A stretch of DNA of 34,109 bases from CAYRVF01 sp964427535 (GCA_964427535.1 CAYRVF010000052.1:1-34109), one strand, 5' to 3'. Shown: positions 23,673 to 32,040, numbered from the stretch's first letter. Numbers and translations: made by a program. Notes: a model not told the origin generated them from the sequence alone.

Positions 23673-23999
23673 GCGTGCCCCTTGAATCCCGGATTTCCCG
23701 ACAATCTGTCAAATGAAGTGTAGCGACGCGCGCTCCAGCTCGTCAAGCGATGCGGCAGCCGCTGCAAGTCGGGTGCAAAACCGTCGTCACGCCAGTGTCT
23801 ACCATCAGTGCCGATTGTGGGTGATACGCGTTACATCATATAGGGGGCCAGAAGGGGCCAACCGGGCTATATCCGGTTGCCATGCCCCTACCAACGGGCG
23901 CACAATGGGGCGGAGTGACGCAGAACACGGTCGGCGGCGAGGAGCACGTGCTCCCGTATGCCCTGCATGGGTGGGGACGAGAGGACGAGGTAGAGCAGC
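23673..23999. other. 327-bp divergent intergenic region
   Basis: No gene is supported here; a 134-codon open frame from 23882 is a shadow of the phosphatase frame. The region must hold the divergent promoters of the PEP mutase-family gene and the PP2C gene. It is less GC-rich around 23815-23880. It contains a candidate promoter (23815-23844) and a small hairpin caaccgg/ccggttg (23859-23879). Confidence 0.6.
23815..23844 (+). promoter_or_regulatory. Predicted promoter of the PP2C gene
   Basis: TTGTGG (23815-23820), an 18-bp spacer and TATAGG (23839-23844). Transcription would start near 23851, immediately before the small hairpin at 23859-23879. That leaves a leader of about 150 nt before the ATG at 24000. 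Confidence 0.35.
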
Positions 24000-26399
24000 A
24001 TGCAGAGGACACGCGGCCAGCGACAGGCGCTGGCGGGAGGCATGCTGGCCGTTCTGGCGTGCGCGCTGGCGCTGATGGGCGGGGGAACGGGCGTGTCCGC
24101 CGCGGCGCAGACCACTCCCTCACCGCGTCCACCACAGGCGGTGGCCTATGCCCGCATCGCCGTCGTGCGTGTCGTCACGTCCTATTTCGGCACCATCAAC
24201 AACTCGGCGCCGATTCCAGTGCTGACCTCGTGCAGCGCGGACGGCGTGCTCGTTGGCACTACGGGCGACGGGCTCAACTCGTATAACTACGTGCTGCTGC
24301 CGACCGCCGTCGTGAATCCGCTCGTGCCCTGTCAGGGTGTGCAGGCTGCTTTCCAGCAACTCAACGGCACCGCGACGGGGTGGGGTATCACGCGCATCTC
24401 GGTGCTGCTGAGCGCGGCGTACACCGGCACTGGCCAGACGCAGCTCGGCAGTGTGTCCTACACTATCAATCCGGCGGCGATTAACACGGATGGGGGGCCG
24501 GGCGGGCCACCGGTGCTCGTGCTGCCGCTGACCGGGGCGCAGGGCGCGCCACAGCACGATCTGCCAGTGCTCACGGTGCCGCAGCCGTCCGACGCGCCCG
24601 CGACCGGACGCGGCACCTTCCTCGACCTCACCGATGTGAACGGCTCGCTCACGCCGCACGACGCGCTGCAACCCGAGAGCACCGCGACGACGCTCTACCC
24701 GATCTCGGCCACCGCGTCCGCTGCAGTGGGCGGCGCGGCGACACCCGCCACGGCGGCGACTGGCGGCGCGACGGCGGCTCCCACCTCGGCGCCTGGCTCG
24801 AAGGGGGTCGATCCGCACGCGCTGACCCTCGGCGCGCCGGAGATCGACGCGAATGGGCGGCTGATCGGCATGGTGCTGGCAGATGCGCAGGGCAACCCGT
24901 CAATCGCCTCGCTCGACACCCTAAAGGGCGCCATCGGCAGCGTCACCGGCAAGTCGGGTCCGCTGATGAACACATGGCAGCAAGGGCTGCAGGCGTTCTA
25001 CGCGACGCCGCCGCAATTCGCGCAGGCGCAGCAAGCCTTCGCCGGTCTCGCGCAGACCGCGCCCGATTTCGGTGGTGCCGTGCCGTTCGCGAAGGCCGCC
25101 GGGGCGCAGTCGACGACGATCCCTTCGCTGCTCGCGCAGCCCACGCCCACGCCCTCTACGTTCGCGCCCGCGCAGACGCCCGTCGGTACAAATTCGACAC
25201 GGCAGCTCGTGGCGGTACTCGGCGCGACTGCCATCGTGGTGCTCCTCTGTGTCGCGCTCGGTGCCCTGCTGCTGCTGCGCGCCCGCCGGCGGCGGGCCGC
25301 GATGTTGGCCGAACCGCCGATACCTGAAGAAGAGCGCATGCTCAATCTGCTCCCGCGCGATGCCGATCTGTCGCTGCTCGACAATACCGATGTGCCTACG
25401 GCGCCACAGCCCGCGCTCCTGGTCGCGCAACAGAGCAGGCCAACGCCGGCGATCGCCGATCAGCCGACGGCGGTGCTCGCGGCGGCACACGCGCCCGTAT
25501 CCGTGCGTCCGCCACACGCGCGGACACAGCCGCGTCCAGGGTCCGTGCTCGTTACCAATGCATCAGGGCGCACCGATCCCGGCAAGCGCCGCGCGGGCGA
25601 GCCCAACCAGGACAACCTGCTCGCGCTGCATGGCATCCGCCGCAACGGGACGCGTCCGCAGCCGTATGGTCTCTTCATCATCGCCGACGGCATGGGCGGG
25701 CATCTGCACGGACAGGAGGCCAGCAGTCTCACCATCGAGATCGTGACGCGGACGGTGCTGCAGTTGCTCTCGACGGCACAGGACCTGGACGAACAGGCGC
25801 TGAGTGGTGTGCTCGCGGAGGGCGTGCAGCGCGCGCATGGCGAGCTGCGCCGTCGCAATGTCGACCACGCCAGCGATATGGGCACCACCCTGACAGCCGC
25901 GCTCGTCGCCGATGATTTGGCACACGTCGTCAATGTCGGCGACAGCCGCACCTATCTGCTGAACCCGGATACCGGGCTGCGGCAAATTACGACCGATCAC
26001 TCTGTCGTCGCCAGCCTGGTCGCGGCGGGCGTCATTCGTCCCGAGGACATCTACACCCACCCACGGCGCAATCAGATTTATCGCAGCCTAGGCGGCGACG
26101 ATGAGCGGATCGAGATCGACACCTTCAGGGTGCCGTTGCAGGCCGGTGACAAGCTGGTGCTGTGCTCCGACGGCCTGTGGGAGATGGTGCGCGACCCGCA
26201 GATCGCGCATATCGTGCGAGCCACCGCCGATCCGGAACGCGCGGCGGAGCTGCTGGTGCGTGAGGCCAACACCAACGGCGGCGAAGACAACATCAGCGTG
26301 CTGGTGGTGCGCGTGGTCGAAGAGGCGCCACTCAGCGCGGATCCTGAGATGCGGGTGCTGGTCCCGCCACAGAGCGCCCAGTTGCCGCCGGTCCGGTGA
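24000..26399 (+). CDS. Transmembrane PP2C-type protein phosphatase with pseudo-protease-like outer domain
   Basis: A 799-aa receptor-like phosphatase. It begins with a signal peptide or anchor (1-35), an extracellular region (about 36-400), one membrane helix (about 403-424; TAIVVLLCVALGALLLL), an Arg-rich stop, a linker (about 430-520) and a complete PP2C domain (about 523-785). Metal-binding residues are present: Asp563 in IADGMGG, Asp724 in LCSDGLW, Asp763 in GGEDNIS, plus EPNQDNL and VVNVGDSRTYLL. The outer region resembles an HtrA/trypsin-like fold: YVLLPTAVV sits where LTNAHVV is expected and TLGAPEIDANGRLIGMV where GNSGGPLxxxxGxVIG is expected, so catalytic His and Ser are absent. The likely role is dephosphorylating Ser/Thr kinase targets in response to an external signal. 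The outer-domain fold is inference. Confidence 0.9.
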   Translation: MQRTRGQRQALAGGMLAVLACALALMGGGTGVSAAAQTTPSPRPPQAVAYARIAVVRVVTSYFGTINNSAPIPVLTSCSADGVLVGTTGDGLNSYNYVLLPTAVVNPLVPCQGVQAAFQQLNGTATGWGITRISVLLSAAYTGTGQTQLGSVSYTINPAAINTDGGPGGPPVLVLPLTGAQGAPQHDLPVLTVPQPSDAPATGRGTFLDLTDVNGSLTPHDALQPESTATTLYPISATASAAVGGAATPATAATGGATAAPTSAPGSKGVDPHALTLGAPEIDANGRLIGMVLADAQGNPSIASLDTLKGAIGSVTGKSGPLMNTWQQGLQAFYATPPQFAQAQQAFAGLAQTAPDFGGAVPFAKAAGAQSTTIPSLLAQPTPTPSTFAPAQTPVGTNSTRQLVAVLGATAIVVLLCVALGALLLLRARRRRAAMLAEPPIPEEERMLNLLPRDADLSLLDNTDVPTAPQPALLVAQQSRPTPAIADQPTAVLAAAHAPVSVRPPHARTQPRPGSVLVTNASGRTDPGKRRAGEPNQDNLLALHGIRRNGTRPQPYGLFIIADGMGGHLHGQEASSLTIEIVTRTVLQLLSTAQDLDEQALSGVLAEGVQRAHGELRRRNVDHASDMGTTLTAALVADDLAHVVNVGDSRTYLLNPDTGLRQITTDHSVVASLVAAGVIRPEDIYTHPRRNQIYRSLGGDDERIEIDTFRVPLQAGDKLVLCSDGLWEMVRDPQIAHIVRATADPERAAELLVREANTNGGEDNISVLVVRVVEEAPLSADPEMRVLVPPQSAQLPPVR

Positions 26400-26480
26400 G
26401 AGGCGATGGCGTCTGGCGGACACCTGGAGGAGACGATATCGCCCATTTGGTCGGAAAACATGGGCCACTGTTGTGATGCA

Positions 26481-26489
26481 TGATATACT
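26481..26489 (+). promoter_or_regulatory. Extended -10 promoter element
   Basis: TGATATACT carries the TGn extension and a five-of-six match to TATAAT, in a short AT-richer pocket. No good -35 is visible at 16-18 bp, as expected for extended -10 promoters. Transcription would start near 26496, leading either into the 28-codon frame at 26499 or the 348-aa gene at 26800. Confidence 0.45.
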
Positions 26490-26498
26490 CGTGCCACT

Positions 26499-26585
26499 AT
26501 GGATGAGTGTGCGTGGTGGACGGCCTACCACGTGCGGAGTCCATGCGGGACGTACGCTTCTCGGTCAGCGTGCCCGATGTGCTGA
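26499..26585 (+). CDS. Possible 28-aa cysteine-rich peptide, leaderless
   Basis: The frame has four cysteines in 28 residues (positions 4, 16, 25 and 28). It ends CPMC and contains SPCGTYASRSACPMC, which looks like a minimal zinc-binding knuckle. Its ATG lies about 3 nt after the start point predicted from the extended -10 at 26481-26489, so it could be translated from a leaderless mRNA. There is no ribosome binding site. A frame this short can arise by chance; I record it as a low-confidence candidate. Confidence 0.25.
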   Translation: MDECAWWTAYHVRSPCGTYASRSACPMC

Positions 26586-26799
26586 GGCATCAGGATGAGA
26601 GCATAATCTGCGAACCGCGGACGTGATCCACCGTGCGCCAAGTCATCCGAACCTGTCGGGCTGCTGGCACGCGGCTGGCGTTACCGTTCTATCGTACGGC
26701 GATGGCTGGTGAGCCAGGTACGGCGGATTGCGTGGGGAGGGGGCGACGGGCGGGCCACGTGCCCGGTCTGGCGCTTCAGAAGATGAGGCGGAACGAGCC

Positions 26800-27846
26800 A
26801 TGTCAAACTACGGCTGGGAGCAAGAGCACGCTCGCGTGCCAGGCGTGCAGCTCGAGCAGGTGCTCGCGGCCTACGCCACTCGGGGCGGCAACCTGTTCGG
26901 CGCGCGGCGGTCACCGGATAACCCGTTGACCCTCACGCACGTGCGCTGGCAGACGCCCGATGGCGACGGGCTGGAAACCTCCCGGCAGGCTGATGATCAG
27001 AGCCTCGATGCGGCCGAGCGCGAAGCGTGGGTGCAGCTTGCGCTTCATTTGCCGACGAACGTCCCGATGGGCGCGAATGGTCAGGACGCACAGTGGCTCC
27101 CGCTGACGCTCGATCGCTCGCAGGCCAACGTGCTCTATGCCCAATTGCAGCGTGCCGCGGCAACCCGCCGACCCGCCTGGCAGCCCAGCCCGTACTCGCG
27201 TCCGCCGCTCTCCGAGCCATTCGGCTCCGGCAACGCGATGAACCGCAACCCGACTGGCTATCCGCCACCTCCCTCGCGGCCGAGCGCTCGTCCGCTCTCA
27301 AACGCCGGTCCGACGGGCCCGTTTCCGCCGCGCCCGGCTGCCTCGCCCTCCGAGCCGCTGCATCGCCCTCGCACGATGCCTCCCGGCGCGGAGAGCCTAC
27401 CAAACCTCGGCTCCGGCCCCATCGGCGCGGAGTCGCGCCCGCCGAGTGATGCGGCAGGCTGGGGGCAGGCATATACACGTGCGCCGTTTGACCCGCCCGA
27501 GGTGACAGTGATTCCGTGCGTCGAGGTTGAGTTGCCTCCGGTCGCGCCGGGCACCGCATCACGTGACTACACACGGGATTTTGCGCGCGATGTGGCCGTG
27601 CATTTCTCACGCGCGGCGCGTGCGGTGGGGCAGACGCGCGAGGTTCGCGGCTGGATGCGCGGCGGACGTCTCGTGCTGGCCGCGCGTATGGTGATGTCGC
27701 TCGGCTCGCGCGCGCCGACTCGCGCCGAGGTCGAGACGGCGTCACGGCTGCTGGCGGAGGCGTTGGCGCAGCGCACACTCCCCTACACGCGCATGTCCAT
27801 CGCCGAGCCATCCGAGTGGATGCAAGGCGTCGCGCTGCCAGAGTAA
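26800..27846 (+). CDS. Proline-rich protein of unknown function after the PP2C gene
   Basis: A 348-aa protein that I do not recognise. Residues 1-125 form an alpha/beta-looking domain (VQLEQVLAAYATRGGNLFGA, LTLTHVRWQTPDGDGLETSR). About 126-235 are a Pro/Ser/Arg-rich linker of disordered type. About 240-348 form a second domain (RDYTRDFARDVAVHFSRAAR, REVRGWMRGGRLVLAARMVM) that ends in TRMSIAEPSEWMQG. No membrane helix or signal peptide. ATG 26800 has only a weak ribosome site (gaggcgg); a GTG at 26728 in the same frame adds 24 low-complexity residues. Its nearness to the PP2C gene suggests, but does not show, a role in Ser/Thr phosphorylation signalling; the linker has many Ser/Thr. Confidence 0.78.
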   Translation: MSNYGWEQEHARVPGVQLEQVLAAYATRGGNLFGARRSPDNPLTLTHVRWQTPDGDGLETSRQADDQSLDAAEREAWVQLALHLPTNVPMGANGQDAQWLPLTLDRSQANVLYAQLQRAAATRRPAWQPSPYSRPPLSEPFGSGNAMNRNPTGYPPPPSRPSARPLSNAGPTGPFPPRPAASPSEPLHRPRTMPPGAESLPNLGSGPIGAESRPPSDAAGWGQAYTRAPFDPPEVTVIPCVEVELPPVAPGTASRDYTRDFARDVAVHFSRAARAVGQTREVRGWMRGGRLVLAARMVMSLGSRAPTRAEVETASRLLAEALAQRTLPYTRMSIAEPSEWMQGVALPE

Positions 27847-27870
27847 CACTGGGCGACCTCCTCCCGCTGA

Positions 27871-27969
27871 CCCCCTCCCCGGCTGACGCCGAGAGAGGGG
27901 GAAATGCGCGTGCACTTCGCGATGTGTGCGGGGTCTGGCTCCTCTCTCCCGCCGTCAGGTGGGGAGAGG
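27871..27969. repeat. Pair of pyrimidine/purine hairpins between convergent genes
   Basis: The first hairpin pairs ccccctc (27871-27877) with gaggggg (27895-27901). The second pairs cctctctccc (27941-27950) with ggggagagg (27961-27969). The loop of the first contains gctgacgccg, also found at 17416-17425 in the MITE-like element. They lie between the convergent 348-aa gene and the glycosyltransferase gene, may act as terminators, and look like members of a dispersed family. Confidence 0.45.
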
Positions 27970-27980
27970 CTGGGAGAGGG

Positions 27981-28001
27981 GCCAGCCGCCAGCCGCCAGC
28001 C
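27981..28001. repeat. Short tandem repeat, 7 bp x 3
   Basis: gccagcc is repeated three times head to tail directly behind the second hairpin and just before the stop of the minus-strand glycosyltransferase gene. Such a tract can vary in copy number by slippage. Confidence 0.6.
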
Positions 28002-28011
28002 AGAAGACGCG

Positions 28012-28794
28012 CTACTCGGTCGCGCGGGTGGCTGGGGCAGGGAGCTCGGCCGCGGAGGTGGTTGGGACGGTCGTCTCGGCGCCGTGATATGCGGTAGTGC
28101 CCGAGAAGCGTGCCTTCAGCACCCAGAAAAACGCCTCGACGAAGATCTTGCGCGACATTTTGGACTTGCCGACGCGGCGGTCGACGAAGACGATCGGCAC
28201 CTCACGCACGCGGAAGCCGTTCTTCCAGAAGTTGTAGGCCATCGCGACCTGGAAGGCGTAGCCCTGCACCTGCAGCGTCTCCAGGTTGAAGCGTTGCAGC
28301 ACAGAGGTGCGGTAGCAGCGGTAGCCGCTGGTGCAGTCGTGAACGGGAATCCCTAGGACCGCACGGGCGAAGATGTTGCCGCCGCCACTGACGAACTTGC
28401 GCAGCGCCGACCAGTTGGGCGTGCTGCCGCCGGGAATATAGCGCGAGCCGATGACGAGATCGGCGTTCTCGATGGCAGAGAAGAATCGCGGCAGGTAGTG
28501 CGGGTCGTGCGAGTAGTCGGCGTCCATCTCAAAGACGCAGTCGTAACCCTGCTCGATGGCGTACTCGAACCCACGCACGTACGCCGTGCCGAGGCCGAGC
28601 TTGCCAGCGCGGTGCAGCACATGCACGTGGGAGTTCTGCGCCACGATTTGGTCGACGATCTCGCCGGTGCCATCCGGTGAGTTGTCGTCGATGACCAGCA
28701 CGTCAGTCGTCGGGACGATGCGCAGCACGTCCGCGATCAGGTTGGGGATATTCTCGCACTCGTTGTATGTTGGAATAACGATCAGTGACTTCAC
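28012..28794 (-). CDS. Polyprenol-phosphate mannose synthase-type glycosyltransferase
   Basis: A GT2-family enzyme of 260 aa, closest in pattern to DPM1-like dolichol/polyprenol-phosphate mannosyltransferases, which transfer mannose from GDP-mannose to a lipid carrier. Seen: SLIVIPTYNECENIPNLI, the nucleotide-binding DVLVIDDNSPDGTGEIVDQI, GTAYVRGFEYAI, the metal-binding MDADYSHDP, SRYIPGGSTPNWSALRKFVS, TSGYRCYRTSVL, and the C-terminal VPIVFVDRRVGKSKMS. Like bacterial single-domain forms it lacks the C-terminal membrane helices. A Thr/Ala-rich tail of about 25 residues follows. The GTG start at 28794 is preceded by ggagaatagg. Lipid-linked mannose would feed glycolipid or protein mannosylation. 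Confidence 0.9.
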   Translation of the reverse strand: MKSLIVIPTYNECENIPNLIADVLRIVPTTDVLVIDDNSPDGTGEIVDQIVAQNSHVHVLHRAGKLGLGTAYVRGFEYAIEQGYDCVFEMDADYSHDPHYLPRFFSAIENADLVIGSRYIPGGSTPNWSALRKFVSGGGNIFARAVLGIPVHDCTSGYRCYRTSVLQRFNLETLQVQGYAFQVAMAYNFWKNGFRVREVPIVFVDRRVGKSKMSRKIFVEAFFWVLKARFSGTTAYHGAETTVPTTSAAELPAPATRATE

Positions 28795-29024
28795 GGCCTA
28801 TTCTCCGTCATCGCAGGCATACATTGGGCCGCCCCTCCCTGCTTCCGCGAGGACGCACGACCTGTCTCATATCCATTCTGTTCTGAGTGAGGGCGGCAGA
28901 GTCTCGGGCCGGAGGCTCCAGCGTCGCGCCGTGCGTAAACACATCCTCTTCTGTAAGACGGTGTGCGTCCGCTCCGGGGTAACACATCAGGACTATCGCA
29001 CGGTGAATCGCTCCACTGCCCACC

Positions 29025-29801
29025 TTAGCAAATACGACGCCGGAGGTCGCTGAGTCGCAACACTGTGATCTTTCGCTTCTCGATCGAGATGAAGCGCTTA
29101 TCGACGAAGTAGCCGAGCACCTTGTTGACGCTCTCCCGAGACGCACCGACCAGCGCCGCAAGCTCGCTCTGTGTCAGGCGCATCTCGATACGCACTCCCT
29201 CCTGGGTGCGCGCGCCATGCGTCTCGGCGAGCTCGAGCAGCTTCTTGGCGACGCGTCCATGCACGTCGAGAAAGAGCAAATCCTCGATCATCGCGTCCGT
29301 CTGGCGCAGGCGGCGCGAGAGCACGTTCATCACCTGCACGGCGATGCGCGGATGGTGCAGCACTGTGGAGATGAAGTCGGCGCGCTGGAGTGAGTACGCC
29401 TCCACGGCCTCGACGGCAATCGCGCTCGCCGAGCGGGGCTGGCCGTCGAGCAGCGCCAGCTCGCCGAAATACTCCCCCGGCCCGAGCACTGCCAGCACGA
29501 TCTCCTGTCCCTCGGGGCTGGTGAGGAAGATGCGGACGGTGCCTTCGCGGATCACATACAGCACCTCGCCGGGGTCTTCACGGTAGAAGATGATCTCCCC
29601 AGCGCGAAAGGTCCGCCTTCGGATGACCGCCGCGAGCTCGTTCAGGTCCTCTACGGCAAGTCCGTTGAAGAGCGAGACGTGCTCCAGTGAGGGCGCCCGG
29701 CGCGGGGCGGTCGCCGTGGTGACGGACGGGTCTCCTGACCCAGGATTCTGCCTGCTCGCCATCGGTATCGTCCGTTGAGCGGCGTTCTGCTGTGCGGACA
29801 C
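29025..29801 (-). CDS. Crp/Fnr-family transcriptional regulator
   Basis: A 258-aa regulator. After a polar lead of about 35 residues, a cyclic-nucleotide-binding beta-roll spans about 40-155 (SLFNGLAVEDLNELAAVIRR, GEIIFYREDPGEVLYVI, GPGEYFGELALLDGQPRSAS). The PGEYFGELALLDGQPRSAS phosphate-binding cassette is close to the cAMP-binding consensus, so cAMP or another cyclic nucleotide is a plausible ligand; Fnr-type iron-sulfur cysteines are absent. A dimer helix and a winged HTH (about 205-250; RLTQSELAALVGASRESVNK) follow. GTG 29801 or ATG 29762 could be the start. A promoter with TAGAAT is seen upstream. Targets cannot be inferred from context. Confidence 0.92.
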   Translation of the reverse strand: MSAQQNAAQRTIPMASRQNPGSGDPSVTTATAPRRAPSLEHVSLFNGLAVEDLNELAAVIRRRTFRAGEIIFYREDPGEVLYVIREGTVRIFLTSPEGQEIVLAVLGPGEYFGELALLDGQPRSASAIAVEAVEAYSLQRADFISTVLHHPRIAVQVMNVLSRRLRQTDAMIEDLLFLDVHGRVAKKLLELAETHGARTQEGVRIEMRLTQSELAALVGASRESVNKVLGYFVDKRFISIEKRKITVLRLSDLRRRIC

Positions 29802-29853
29802 CGCCGCACCATCCCTTCACCTATCGGTTTCGCCACCGCAATTCCGCGCCGCC

Positions 29854-29882
29854 ATTCTATCGTGTCTGGGGAGATCGCGCAA
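29854..29882 (-). promoter_or_regulatory. Predicted promoter of the Crp/Fnr regulator gene
   Basis: Minus strand TTGCGC (29877-29882), a 17-bp spacer and TAGAAT (29854-29859), a five-of-six -10 match. The start point would be near 29847, about 46 nt before the GTG at 29801. Confidence 0.4.
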
Positions 29883-29934
29883 CCTGGACGAGCTCTCCTC
29901 GCATCACCTGGCCGGGCAGGACCTCTCCCCCTAC

Positions 29935-29956
29935 CCCCTCCCGCAGTGGGGAGGGG
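29935..29956. repeat. Pyrimidine/purine hairpin, dispersed family member
   Basis: cccctccc (29935-29942) pairs with gggagggg (29949-29956). The left flank ccccctaccccct is shared with the MITE-like element at 17241. It follows the stop of the minus-strand GNAT gene and may end its transcript, although no U-tract follows. Confidence 0.45.
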
Positions 29957-30024
29957 CCGTGCGGCGGGCGTTTACGCCGTTGGGCGTCGCGCTCGCTCTT
30001 TCGCTCAGACTGGGCCGTGGACGG

Positions 30025-30849
30025 CTAGAGCCGCACCGAGTAGGTGAGCGCGTCGCCGTATGACTTGTAGCCGAGGGCCAGCGCCACCCGCTCGGAGGCG
30101 GCATCTCCGGCGGGATGCGCATACAGTGGGAGCCGTCCCTCGGCGAGCGCGGCGCGTGTGGCACGCGAAGTGACGGCCTGGGCAAGTTGGTGTCCGCGCA
30201 GCGCCTCTACCGTTTGCGTGGACAGCTCCCAGACGTGCGGCGAGAGCTGGCGTACCCCCGCATATGAGACGATGGCGCCGCCCTGCCGCACGACGTAAGC
30301 GCCGCGACTGTAACGGGCGAGCAGGCTGAGCGCCGCCGGGTCGATCTCGCGCGACTCATCCAGCGGCTCGATCCAGTCGAGCCAGGGGCCAAGATAGGGC
30401 TGGAAGGACTCTGCTGTGGTGTAGCGCACGTGCAGGTGTGCCGCCTCCAGCTCCGTCCGCTCGCTGCTCCAGGCGAGCCGGATGATGCTGTCGAGCGCGT
30501 CGGTCTCGCCGTGCGTGAACAGGCGATCGGGCGGAGTGTCGCGCAGCGCCTCGGCCACGGCCGCTCGCAGCTCGGGCACGACGAGCACCACACCGGCCCG
30601 TGCGCCGAGGCGCTCGCCAGAGATCAGCCGTGAGGGCGAGGGAACGCCCGGCTCTGGTGAGATCAACTGCACCAGCCGCCGCTGCCCAAAGAGCAGCGCC
30701 ATCGGGTCGCCTTCATCACGGACGGTGATGAACGTCCACCCAGGGCGTCGCAGATCGGACGCCGAGGAGCCGAGCAGCATGCCGTAATGTATATCTAACG
30801 TCGTCAGGGCGCGCGTTTCGCTTGTGGTGACGCGTTCGGACTCAGCCAT
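30025..30849 (-). CDS. GNAT-family N-acetyltransferase, two-part
   Basis: A 274-aa protein. The C-terminal half (about 150-274) has the GNAT pattern: GAIVSYAGVRQLSPHVWELS, the acetyl-CoA-binding VEALRGHQLAQAVTSRATRA with R/QxxGxG/A-like spacing, and YAHPAGDAASERVALALGYK, the usual SxxxxxxxGF-like end. The N-terminal half (PGWTFITVRDEGDPMALLFG and onward) is less conserved and may be a degenerate first GNAT-like domain or substrate domain. ATG 30849 follows gaggagg with ideal spacing; an upstream in-frame start is unlikely. Substrate unknown. Confidence 0.82.
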   Translation of the reverse strand: MAESERVTTSETRALTTLDIHYGMLLGSSASDLRRPGWTFITVRDEGDPMALLFGQRRLVQLISPEPGVPSPSRLISGERLGARAGVVLVVPELRAAVAEALRDTPPDRLFTHGETDALDSIIRLAWSSERTELEAAHLHVRYTTAESFQPYLGPWLDWIEPLDESREIDPAALSLLARYSRGAYVVRQGGAIVSYAGVRQLSPHVWELSTQTVEALRGHQLAQAVTSRATRAALAEGRLPLYAHPAGDAASERVALALGYKSYGDALTYSVRL

Positions 30850-30998
30850 GTCGCGCCTCCTCACGCCCTTCCGTATGATACGTCTTCATGGTCGCATTGT
30901 ACTCCATCCAGGCCAGCAGGAGTGCGCTCCTGCCCCTGGCTCCTTGCCATGTCGCCCACGCCAACGCGCGCTATGGCCCCCGCTGGCTATGCGGGCAG

Positions 30999-31406
30999 CT
31001 AACCGCCATCACGCCCAGATGGAACCTCGTCCGCGACGGTGAGGGAAGCCGCGTCGAGCGCGTGCATTAGGTCATCGAAGCGGGCGAAGCGCGTGACGTT
31101 CCCGCCATCCGTCTGAAAGACTGAGGCAAGTCTCTTCTCGCCCGTCAGTTCGCCCGTCTCGACTGAGCGCCAAATGCCGCGCTGTTCGAGTACGACGACG
31201 TTGCCGCGTGCGAAGACCCGCAGCGTCTCCATCGTTAGCCCAGCGCGAGTCAGCCAGTCGCGCAGCAGCTCGCCCCCGTAGCCCGAGCCGCGCGGACCAA
31301 CAATCTCGATGTTCGGGTCAGAGAGCGCGAGAAGCCGGTCGGCATCCTGCGCGTTGGCAGCGCCTATCCATGCCGCGACAACGTCGACTGGCGCCTGTGC
31401 GTGCAT
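30999..31406 (-). CDS. SnoaL-like / NTF2-fold protein
   Basis: A 135-aa protein of the NTF2-like fold. The pattern VDVVAAWIGAANAQDADRLL, ALSDPNIEIVGPRG and the later VVVLEQRGIWRSVETGEL / ASVFQTDGGNVTRFARFDD is typical of SnoaL-like proteins, which include small cyclases, isomerases and non-enzymatic ligand binders. ATG 31406 follows aaaggac. It lies 38 nt after the GNAT gene at 31445 and 149 nt before the one at 30849, so it may share a transcript with the former. The function cannot be narrowed further. Confidence 0.8.
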   Translation of the reverse strand: MHAQAPVDVVAAWIGAANAQDADRLLALSDPNIEIVGPRGSGYGGELLRDWLTRAGLTMETLRVFARGNVVVLEQRGIWRSVETGELTGEKRLASVFQTDGGNVTRFARFDDLMHALDAASLTVADEVPSGRDGG

Positions 31407-31444
31407 GCGGATGTCCTTTCCCTCTCTGGCGGCTGGGCTGGTCG

Positions 31445-31915
31445 TCAGTCCTCTGGTTCCGCGAGCCGCTTCTCGAAGTACACGCTGTTCGGGTCGTCGG
31501 TGTACTCGCCGAACGGCGGGATGCGCGTGAAGCCCATCCGCTCGTACAGGCCGATGGCTTCTCTCTGATGGATGCCGGTTTCGAGCCGTAGCACATCGAC
31601 GCCGTGTGCCTGGGTATACGCCACCAGGTGGTCGAGCATCAGCTTGCCGAAGCCCTGGCCGCGATATTGTGGACGCACGTACATGCGCTTGACTTCACCA
31701 TAATCCGTGCCGAACAACTGAACGCCGCCACAGCAGGCAGGCTCCCCGTCGGCACGCAACACGAAGAACGCGACGCCCGACGCGAGCAGCTTCTCGACGC
31801 TATAGCCATGACGGCTCGCGCTTGGGTACAGCGGATCGAGGACGTCTTCCAGCTCGGTGATGAGGGCGATGGCGTCCGCTATGTCTGGCCGTTCCGGTGT
31901 GATGACAACTGACAT
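31445..31915 (-). CDS. GNAT-family N-acetyltransferase
   Basis: A compact 156-aa GNAT enzyme. Motif A is complete: VKRMYVRPQYRGQGFGKLML, with the acetyl-CoA-binding QYRGQGFG. DVLRLETGIHQREAIGLYER and MGFTRIPPFGEY give the C-terminal motif B. GEPACCGGVQLFGTDYGEVK forms the central strands. This form is common among bacterial acetyltransferases of unknown or broad small-molecule amine specificity. The open frame begins at 31960, but the ATG at 31915 matches the usual N-terminus (MSVVITPERPDIADAIALI). Its ribosome site is weak. Confidence 0.88.
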   Translation of the reverse strand: MSVVITPERPDIADAIALITELEDVLDPLYPSASRHGYSVEKLLASGVAFFVLRADGEPACCGGVQLFGTDYGEVKRMYVRPQYRGQGFGKLMLDHLVAYTQAHGVDVLRLETGIHQREAIGLYERMGFTRIPPFGEYTDDPNSVYFEKRLAEPED

Positions 31916-32040
31916 GCTGCGTCTCAGTTCCTTCGCTGCTCTTCTCACTCCACCACCCACCCGCGTCGGCAGGCGGGCACCGAACCCTGCGGCAGTCTAG
32001 CATGCTGGTCCCAAGCGGTCAAACGAGTGCGACTGGTGGA

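Larger units (their letters stand above)
26400..26799. other. 400-bp intergenic region after the PP2C gene
   Basis: No large gene is supported. It contains a strong-looking extended -10 (26481-26489), a 28-codon cysteine-rich open frame just behind it (26499-26585), and otherwise unremarkable GC-rich sequence up to the start at 26800. It probably separates the PP2C gene and the next gene into different transcription units. Confidence 0.55.

Noticed and set aside
23882..24286. A 134-codon frame overlapping the start of the PP2C gene
   Set aside because: Different frame from the phosphatase, which has a signal peptide and continues into a complete PP2C domain.
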